Shown here piece after piece: positions 1 through 5,561 of a DNA stretch of 6,463 nucleotides; the first letter of the stretch is position 1; every line of letters starts with the position of its first letter. Position numbers and translations under genes: made by a program. This DNA comes from Lachnospiraceae bacterium (lineage in GTDB: Bacteria; Bacillota; Clostridia; Lachnospirales; Lachnospiraceae): the NCBI GenBank assembly GCA_900752065.1, contig CAADTT010000088.1, forward strand, positions 1 through 6,463, in the 5' to 3' direction. Below the pieces are notes generated by a model, which was not told where the DNA came from, did no database searches, and saw only the letters and a program-made list of their open reading frames with translations.

Positions 1-2334
1 ATAAGCTACTCTATTTGCAACTTTATTCCAAGATAATAAAACTGATGTATATGGATTTCCATAAGCACCTCTTGCAAGAAACAATCCTTTTCCATCATAA
101 TTTGCGTGTGAATCATCGGCACCAGACAGTGCATGACTGCTTCCACCGATCCCATACTGTTCCTTGATAAAACCTGTCCTCGATCTTTCATCCTCATGCA
201 GCAGATAAAAGGAATATATCCTGAGTCTGCCTTCGGAATACGCCCCACCTCTGACAAGAAATGCGTCGATCTCGTCTTGTGTAATGAACATCTGCTGTTC
301 TTTCCATGCAAATCCCTCTCTTGCCTGGTATGGGATCACTTCATCTGCAAACTTCTGGAACTGTCTGGAGATATTGACCGGATTATAATGATGGAAACGC
401 ATAAGAGAGTTGTCCGTCTCATAGGCTTCTGCCAGTGCTTCCAGTCTTTCATTCAAATCCGAAAGCCACCCTGGATCTTGCAGTTTTTCAGTAAGATAAT
501 CCGTGATTTCCGGATAAATACTACGAAGATGCGGCAGATCTGCTTCATCAAAGACAATCTCTGCCACACCTTCTGCCATATCCCCTTTCATATAAGCAAG
601 TGCCTGTGCGTGTTCCTTCAATGCGTTGTCCCTTGCCACATCCAATACCGACTGCGGGGCATATTCTCCCTGATTTAAAAGCTGATGGATACGTCTGCTG
701 ACATCTTTCCAGGATAAAAAGGCTTTATCCAGAATCTGGTCTGCCACCGTATGCCCGACTGCGATCTGCATCCCAGTTTCATCAAACCAGACGGAATACT
801 CCCTTCCATCCATCTGAAAACCTTTGCCGCCTTTTCTATACTCACGCTTTACAAACTCCGTGTATTCTCCCGGTGACTGTTCACTCATAAAGTTATAGAT
901 GATACGCAGCTGGCTTCCTGTCCGGTTTCCTCCCGTCCGTAAAATATCATCCACAACACTTTCCGGAATAGGAATCTCCCCGGCATAAAAAGCAGCTACT
1001 CTTTCACCAATCTGCCTTTTCTGTTCATTTGCTGTAGGATATTCGGGCAAAGATAAAGCAGAGGCAATTTCTTCCTCTGCTTTGCTCAGTCCATCTTCTC
1101 TTGTATCTTCAACTAGCTGTATACCAATTCCGTCAAGATGCTCTCTTCCGCTGTTGCCATCAGTGCGTTCATATGTGCTGTCCAGGCCATCGGGTCTGCT
1201 TCCTTGTCCGGTGCCGGATGGTTCTTCAGCAGTTTCTCCATCTGGCTGTCCATCCTCTCCTGTGCTGCCTTCTCGATCTCTGCCAGATGGCTGTTCAGCT
1301 TTCCTGTCAGGAACAGGCTCTGATACAGGCTGTTCTTGTGTTCCTTCAGGAATGTCCTCCGAAGCATCCCGTATTTCCCTATTGTCACTTCTTCCTCCTC
1401 TACGGTCAGGTTCGGAAACAGGTAATCCCCCTTGCGATGATATGTCAGTTCCATAGTCGGTTCCTCCTTCATTCTCGATATTTTCTTCTTTGTTGTTTTC
1501 TACGCCCTTATTTTCACGCATTAACGTGTTAAAGTTATTATAATTCCTTTCATTGGAAATTTCAACCTCTTTTCTGGCTTCTTCCAGAGAAATTTTATGT
1601 ACCGTCCTTCCAATGTCAATCAGAACACTCTCACTGATCTGGCTTGCTGCATTTCCAAGAAAGGTCAGTACAGACAGCCGGTTATAATCGGTAATATGCA
1701 TAAAATCCTCTTCTTCCAGAAGCTCCATCGGTTCCAGACCACACCGTCTGCAAAGCATGTAATATACACTGTCCGTTGCAAGCTGGCGGAAATCACTGCG
1801 GACCGTAACTTCATCCAGATCTTCCAGGTACGTTCCTTCCGCTGCATATTCCAAGCCGTCCAGATATTCTTCCAGACTGTCTGCGACCATTTCCCTTGCA
1901 ACCGCCATCAACGCATCCGATAAAGTCCCTGTATCTTTTTCTTCCAGACCATACGCTTCTGCCAGATGGGTAAGAATCTCTTCCTGCTGATGTTCCTGCA
2001 TCTGCCACAGGTAAGGGCTTCTTCCGCCTGCCACCATGTGCGTATCTGAAATATCAAACACATACCGGAGTCTGGTATTATGACCATTCTCGTCAAGCAG
2101 GGCGATTCCCCTAGCTCCCCGGTTTACCCAGCGGAACATCTTCTCATTCCACAGTTCCAGGGACGCACAGGCGGTTGCCTGTGGATGCTGTGCGTGGATC
2201 AGTAACTGGTCTGTAAAAGGATACCGGTATAGTCTCGCTGCGGTATCCATATAACCCATCCAGTCCCTTGGCGAACTGCTCACCGATGTCGCATGTTCCT
2301 GTGCCAGTTCCCGGATGTCCTGTAATTTCGACAT
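1..2334 (-). CDS. N-terminal 778 residues of a giant ICE helicase/DNA methylase (3' end outside window)
   Basis: The frame is open from ATG 2334 to the left edge: 778 codons without a stop. Residues ~1-250 match the N-terminus of the very large SNF2-type helicase/N6-adenine methylase proteins of Tn1549/CTn elements: SPRDWMGYMDTAARLYRYPF (21-40), LLIHAQHP (44-51), WNEKMFRWVNRGARGIALLD (62-81) and LRYVFDISDTH (89-99). Residues ~258-427 form a hydrophilic, low-complexity, probably disordered linker. Residues 459-553 and 687-778 are two copies of one domain, each with LRI, GG and SW markers. They are separated by a helical segment (~560-680) with PHLRSIYPEITDYL. No methylase NPPY or helicase Walker motifs lie in this part; they would be further left. 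Complete relatives are thought to exceed 2,000 residues. Likely roles are protection or processing of the element's DNA, inferred from the family. tnpV is nested in the linker region. Confidence 0.8.
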   Translation of the reverse strand, partial: MSKLQDIRELAQEHATSVSSSPRDWMGYMDTAARLYRYPFTDQLLIHAQHPQATACASLELWNEKMFRWVNRGARGIALLDENGHNTRLRYVFDISDTHMVAGGRSPYLWQMQEHQQEEILTHLAEAYGLEEKDTGTLSDALMAVAREMVADSLEEYLDGLEYAAEGTYLEDLDEVTVRSDFRQLATDSVYYMLCRRCGLEPMELLEEEDFMHITDYNRLSVLTFLGNAASQISESVLIDIGRTVHKISLEEARKEVEISNERNYNNFNTLMRENKGVENNKEENIENEGGTDYGTDISSQGGLPVSEPDRRGGRSDNREIRDASEDIPEGTQEQPVSEPVPDRKAEQPSGRDREGSTGEDGQPDGETAEEPSGTGQGSRPDGLDSTYERTDGNSGREHLDGIGIQLVEDTREDGLSKAEEEIASALSLPEYPTANEQKRQIGERVAAFYAGEIPIPESVVDDILRTGGNRTGSQLRIIYNFMSEQSPGEYTEFVKREYRKGGKGFQMDGREYSVWFDETGMQIAVGHTVADQILDKAFLSWKDVSRRIHQLLNQGEYAPQSVLDVARDNALKEHAQALAYMKGDMAEGVAEIVFDEADLPHLRSIYPEITDYLTEKLQDPGWLSDLNERLEALAEAYETDNSLMRFHHYNPVNISRQFQKFADEVIPYQAREGFAWKEQQMFITQDEIDAFLVRGGAYSEGRLRIYSFYLLHEDERSRTGFIKEQYGIGGSSHALSGADDSHANYDGKGLFLARGAYGNPYTSVLLSWNKVANRVAY
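1113..1454 (-). CDS. tnpV: TnpV family protein, nested in the +1 frame of the helicase/methylase gene
   Basis: This 113-residue protein starts MELTYHRKGDYLFPNL and ends ILTELVYS at TAG 1115-1113. It resembles the TnpV family of clostridial transposons (named from Tn4451-type elements): the start ELTY..GDY..P.L, then VTIGKYGMLRRTFLKEHK (23-40), LFLTGKLNSHLAEIEKAAQERM (47-68, helical), and PMAWTAHMNALMATAEESIL (88-107). No signal or membrane segment is present, so it is presumably cytoplasmic. Its biochemical role is not established to my knowledge; a part in element excision or regulation is only a guess from the name. The whole gene overlaps helicase residues ~294-407 on the same strand, one base out of phase. 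Most of its third codon positions are G or C and its codons look ordinary (CTG, AAG, GAG, AAC), as in a real gene. The host frame there is a bland linker. Both the family match and the ribosome binding site argue that this is not a chance frame. Confidence 0.82.
   Translation of the reverse strand: MELTYHRKGDYLFPNLTVEEEEVTIGKYGMLRRTFLKEHKNSLYQSLFLTGKLNSHLAEIEKAAQERMDSQMEKLLKNHPAPDKEADPMAWTAHMNALMATAEESILTELVYS
1463..1469 (-). promoter_or_regulatory. Internal ribosome binding site for tnpV
   Basis: AAGGAGG on the minus strand lies 8 nt before ATG 1454, inside the helicase/methylase coding sequence. It matches the helicase gene's own site in both sequence and spacing. It decides the tnpV start: an in-frame ATG at 1472 overlaps this motif and has no such site of its own. 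Confidence 0.75.
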
Positions 2335-2342
2335 ACTGCCTA

Positions 2343-2349
2343 CCTCCTT
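2343..2349 (-). promoter_or_regulatory. Ribosome binding site of the helicase/methylase gene
   Basis: AAGGAGG reads on the minus strand 8 nt before ATG 2334. It is a full anti-16S match at good spacing and fixes the start of the large downstream gene. It lies within the 18-nt gap after the topB stop, so the gene can be translated independently of topB despite the frameshift. Confidence 0.85.
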
Positions 2350-2352
2350 GCC

Positions 2353-2924
2353 TTATTTCTTCTTTGGAAATTCCAGATGGAACCTTGGCTTTCCGTCCTC
2401 CAGTGTCAGTAAAAGGTCTGCGTCAAACTTTATATCTTTTTTTCTGGAATACAGCCCTTTTACATGGGTGCAGGCTTTATCAAGAAGCTCCACTGCCATC
2501 TTTTTATCCAGTGTTTTCTCCATGCTTCCTAAGAAACGGTTTTCTTTCCAAAGGGCAAAATCACACTGCCTGTTGGAGCAGTAAAAATTCTGCTTTCCTT
2601 CGTAGACATCAGAGCCGCAGACCGGACACTTACCAATCACTTCCCTTGCTTTCTGGAACCTTCTCCTTTCCGTTTCCGGTATTTCCCTGCACACAGAAAG
2701 AATCTTACCGACTAAAGAAGTGATCTCACCCATAAACTGTGTATCGGTGATCTGCCCTTTTTCCATCATTAAAAGCTGATTTTCCCATTCGGCAGTCATT
2801 GCGGCAGATTTCAGATAAGCCGGCATGACATTCACCAGTTCCCTGCCCTCTGTGCTTGGCAAGATCTGCTTTCCTTTTCTGACTGCATAGCCGGAAGAAA
2901 CCAGTTTTTCAATGATACCTGCCC
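2353..2924 (-). CDS. C-terminal fragment of topoisomerase III with C4 zinc finger (out of frame with its 5' part)
   Basis: In the frame set by codon GCA 2922 the sequence reads AGIIEKLVSSGYAVRKGKQI, the normal continuation of the type IA core. It runs to TAA 2355-2353. A C4 zinc finger follows: CPVC, then C-x4-C in YCSNRQC (Cys 606, 609, 622 and 627 of the reconstructed protein). A basic tail ends HLEFPKKK. Such fingers bind DNA in topoisomerases. No ATG with a ribosome binding site starts this piece; the first in-frame alternative start is a TTG at 2862 lying in mid-motif, so independent expression is unlikely. The gene ends 18 nt before the helicase/methylase start. Confidence 0.85.
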
Positions 2925-4442
2925 TGTTTCCGGAGTCCCCAGTCCTTTCTTCTCTGTCTCCGAATCAAAGTCTTTATTCCCTGCGGTTTCCATAGCGGCA
3001 AGGAGGGTATCTTCATTGAATGGTTTTGGCGGGGAAGTAAAATGCACTGTCTTTTCTGCCTTTACCGGAGAAAGCGTCATTCCTTCTTCATATCCATATG
3101 GAATGGAAGTTTCTTTTTCCGTTTCTTCTTCCGGCTTGGCTTTCACGCACTGGTTCTTAAAGGCATTCCCCGCCGCTTTAAATCCCATCTGCACCGGCAC
3201 TTTTCCTCTGGCGGTAAAATCATGTCCCTGACATTTGACCGTAATATCCGTCTGCTCATACTGATACTCTTCCCCTGTTGCCTGCACCAGCTGCTGGCAG
3301 ACCAGCATCATCAGGTTCTTTTTGTCCGCTGTCAGATCAGAGATTCCTTTTTCTACGGCCTCTTTTGTTGGAAGAATCGCATGATGGTCGGATACTTTTG
3401 CATTGTTAATCACTCTGGTGATGTTATGTCCCAGCTGTCCATAATCCAAGAACGGAAGTAAGACTGGCATTTTCCCTACCAGTTCCTCTACGGTATCCCT
3501 CATATCCTCCGTCACGAACTGGCTGTCCGTTCTTGGATAAGTGACCAGCTTTTCTTCATATAATTCCTGCAGCATATCCAGTGTTTTCTTTGCCGTATAG
3601 CCAAAGTAACGGTTTGCTTCCCTTTGCAGACTGGTCAGATCATAAAGTTTGGGAGGAAACGCTTTCTTTTGTTCCCTCTTTACCTGTGTAATCACTGCTT
3701 CCGAATCCATACATAAGGAAGCAAGGAGATCGGCTGCTTCCTCATTTGCAATATTTTCAGAAACTACCGTAAGCCTTCCGTCTGTCAGTGCTACTTTATA
3801 AAAGGCTTCTTTCTGAAAATGCTCAATCTTATCCTGACGTTCCGCAAGCATGGCAAGCGTTGGCGTCTGCACCCTGCCCACAACCAGACGTTTAAAATAA
3901 CAGGTCGTATATGCCCTGGTTCCGTTCATTCCGATCAGCCAGTCTGCCTGTGCCCTGCATACCGCAGCCATGCAAATATTCCGGTATTCCTCTGCTCCTT
4001 TCATTGTCTGAAAACCTGTCCGGATTGCCGTATCTTCCATGGAACTGATCCATAAACGCTTCACCGGTTTCCTGCATCCGGCAAGGTCATACACTCTCTG
4101 GAAGATCAGTTCCCCTTCCCTTCCTGCATCACAGCCATTTACCAGATAGTCCACATCTGCCCGGTTCATCAGGCTTTTTAACACATCAAACTGTTTCTTC
4201 TTATCTCTGGAAACTTTCAACTTCCAGACCTGCGGGAGAATCGGAAGGTCATCAAACTGCCATTTTTCATATTTCGGGTCATATTCCTCCGGCTGTGCAT
4301 ACTCTGCCAGATGCCCAAGGCACCAGCTGATAATACAGCTCTCCCCTTCTAAATATCCGTCCTCTTTTTTATAAGCTGACAGATTTTTGGCATAACTCTG
4401 TGCCACACTTGGTTTCTCTGCGATCACTAAAAATTTTGACAT
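2353..4442 (-). pseudogene. topB: DNA topoisomerase III of the ICE, frameshifted
   Basis: This is a type IA topoisomerase that cuts and rejoins single DNA strands; in ICEs it is thought to help process or re-form the transferred DNA. ATG 4442 starts MSKFLVIAEKPSVAQ, the classic TOPRIM beginning with Glu9. AAAGGA (4459-4454) lies 11 nt upstream. TOPRIM continues with CDAGREGELIF (D105, E109, E111). CRAQADWLIGMN is at 162-173 and VGRVQTPTL at 188-196. The active-site tyrosine is Y302 in TYPRTDS, and HHAILPT is at 353-359. After EKKGLGTPE (~498-505) the frame is lost: reading on gives an unrelated tail and a stop at 2834-2832 (536 aa). Expected motifs resume in the -1 frame from GCA 2922 (AGIIEKLVSSGY). 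Adding one base near 2922-2930 restores 696 codons, about the usual size for ICE TopB. The catalytic core motifs remain but the core's end and the C-terminal domain are lost. A sequencing error is possible; real inactivation is equally compatible with the sequence. Confidence 0.9.
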
Positions 4443-4465
4443 ACGCTTTTCTATCCTTTCTACTG

Positions 4466-4494
4466 AAAAAGGCAGCCAAACTGCTCTGGCTGCC
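4466..4494 (-). terminator. Probable intrinsic terminator/attenuator between the DUF4366 gene and topB
   Basis: On the minus strand GGCAGCCA (4494-4487), an 8-nt loop, and TGGCTGCC (4478-4471) form a perfect, GC-rich 8-bp stem. TTTTT (4470-4466) follows directly. This is the standard layout of a Rho-independent terminator reading right to left. The plus strand has no T-run after the stem. It sits 38 nt past the DUF4366 stop and 23 nt before the topB start, inside what otherwise looks like one operon. It may therefore be a partial terminator that lowers topB and helicase expression. The short T-run makes full termination uncertain. Confidence 0.65.
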
Positions 4495-4532
4495 CCTGTC
4501 ATTATTTTTGTTGCTTCTTTGGCGATGGAAGT

Positions 4533-5216
4533 TTATTCTTCTTCCTCATCCTCTTCTTCATTTACATACGATCCGTCAGAGAACTCCAGCTGTTCGCTTA
4601 CATAGTCATCCTCTTTGCCACGTCCATGCTTTTTATAAACGGCGATACCTGCCACTCCAAGAATCGCTGCAAGTACGATTGCTCCAAGTCCTTTTACATT
4701 CATTCCTGTCTTTTCTTCTTTCTTCACTTCGGTTTCCTCCTCTGCTGCCGGGGTAGTTTCCGGTGTGGTTTCCGGAATCACTACGGTTGATTCTTCGGTT
4801 TCTTTGCTCTTTTCTGTCTCATCCAGAAATTCTGCCAGGTCATTCTCATCGACCAGGGACATCATGTACACGTTTTCTGTATTGCTGGAACGGTCAATGA
4901 CCATGTAAAATGTATTTCCCTTCTTGGTCTGGATGGTAAGGAACTGTTTCGTATCATCATTTTCCTTATCATCCACCAGCTGGGCATTTCCCGGAGTAGA
5001 AAAAGCAGAATTATCCCCTTCCCCGGTGACCCTTCCGGTATCCTCTTTCTTCTCCGTATCTTCTGTTGATTCTGTTGCCGTTTCTTCTACTACTTGTGTC
5101 GTTGTCTCCTCCACCGGTGGGTTTGCATTTGCATAAACCGTAGCAATGGATGTCCCGGAGATCATGGTGACTGCCATGGCAATCATAAGCAGTTTCTTTA
5201 CCACTTTATTCCTCAT
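4533..5216 (-). CDS. DUF4366 (CD1107-type) ICE membrane protein
   Basis: This 227-residue protein has a signal peptide at 1-29 (basic MRNKVVKK, hydrophobic core, probable cleavage after VYA). A Thr/Glu-rich segment follows (~33-65). Next is the DUF4366 core (~77-130), containing QFLTIQTKKGNTFYMVIDR and NVYMMSLVDENDL. A stalk with PETTPETTP (~145-170) leads to one membrane helix at ~175-194 (GAIVLAAILGVAGIAVY), a basic stop-transfer KKHGRGK, and a very acidic cytoplasmic tail ending EEEDEEEE. The expected topology is an extracellular N-terminal domain with the tail inside. The start ATG 5216 overlaps the end of the DUF4315 gene by 11 nt; GAGAGG about 9 nt upstream is a modest ribosome binding site. 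The family is specific to Tn1549/CTn-like elements, beside the wall hydrolase and topB. No catalytic residues are known. A structural or surface role in the mating channel is inferred. There is no LPXTG motif, so sortase attachment is not indicated. Confidence 0.88.
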   Translation of the reverse strand: MRNKVVKKLLMIAMAVTMISGTSIATVYANANPPVEETTTQVVEETATESTEDTEKKEDTGRVTGEGDNSAFSTPGNAQLVDDKENDDTKQFLTIQTKKGNTFYMVIDRSSNTENVYMMSLVDENDLAEFLDETEKSKETEESTVVIPETTPETTPAAEEETEVKKEEKTGMNVKGLGAIVLAAILGVAGIAVYKKHGRGKEDDYVSEQLEFSDGSYVNEEEDEEEE

Positions 5217-5544
5217 CGTCTAAAACCTCTCTTTCTGTCATCTGACCAACAGGTGGTCTGTGAGCTTCTGCGTTGTTTTCCTTTTTCTGCGGAGCTTTTG
5301 CATCCTCCACCGTGATACCACCGTCCTCATCCATCTGGATCGTAACGGTTCCTTTCTGAATCCCGTCAAGCAGGACAAGCAGGCTGCGGCTGTCCAGCTT
5401 CATGGAACGGAATGACTTGACAATCTCTATATCTTCCATCTGCTGTCTCAATGTATTCTGCCGTTTCAGGTGTTCCTGCAATTCCGCAATCTTATCCTCT
5501 GTTTTCTGAATATCATTCAGAAGTTTTTTTAATTTCATGTTCAT
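5206..5544 (-). CDS. DUF4315 family small coiled-coil ICE protein
   Basis: This is a 112-residue protein starting MNMKLKKLLNDIQKT. Residues ~3-42 are a charged heptad-like helix (KTEDKIAELQEHLKRQ), probably a coiled coil. After it comes a short segment (IVKSFRSMKLDSRSLLVLLDGI) typical of DUF4315, and then a hydrophilic tail ending DDEE. No signal peptide or membrane segment is visible, so it is probably cytoplasmic. I chose ATG 5544 because AGGAGG at 5561-5556 lies 11 nt upstream. An in-frame GTG at 5556 overlaps that site and is unlikely to be used. The stop of the hydrolase gene (5564-5562) abuts the ribosome binding site, and the 3' end overlaps the DUF4366 gene, so the three are co-translated from one transcript. 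DUF4315 proteins are recurrent in clostridial ICEs next to CD1107-type genes. Their biochemical function is unknown; a conjugation-accessory or scaffold role is only inferred. Confidence 0.82.
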   Translation of the reverse strand: MNMKLKKLLNDIQKTEDKIAELQEHLKRQNTLRQQMEDIEIVKSFRSMKLDSRSLLVLLDGIQKGTVTIQMDEDGGITVEDAKAPQKKENNAEAHRPPVGQMTEREVLDDEE

Positions 5545-5561
5545 CTGCCCTGTCACCTCCT

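Noticed and set aside
133..678. 181-codon open frame on the plus strand
   Set aside because: It is antisense to the helicase/methylase gene. Its product is rich in Cys, Phe and Ile with no family resemblance, and the opposite strand carries clear conserved sequence.
1082..1532. Overlapping plus-strand open frames of 124 and 143 codons
   Set aside because: They are Ser/Pro- or Cys/Leu-rich low-complexity products, complementary to the tnpV/linker region. No ribosome binding site or family resemblance was seen.
1665..2096. Minus-strand frames of 62-78 codons in other phases within the helicase gene
   Set aside because: No ribosome binding site and no recognisable protein. Unlike tnpV, they lie where the host frame itself is well conserved.
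2916..2936. Programmed -1 ribosomal frameshifting in topB
   Set aside because: In the zero frame the codons are CCG GAA ACA GGG, with no X XXY YYZ slippery heptamer. I saw no obvious stimulatory stem just downstream. A simple indel is the better explanation.
3042..3461. 139-codon plus-strand open frame opposite topB
   Set aside because: The product is a shadow rich in Phe, His and Cys. The minus strand here encodes the topoisomerase core with recognisable motifs.
4443..4502. Upstream ATG at 4502 extending topB by 20 residues
   Set aside because: The extension would be encoded by the terminator-like hairpin and has no ribosome binding site. MSKFLVIAEKPS at 4442 is the family's normal N-terminus.
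5545..5556. GTG at 5556 as the DUF4315 start
   Set aside because: It overlaps the AGGAGG site that serves ATG 5544, so it cannot be the start used with that site.
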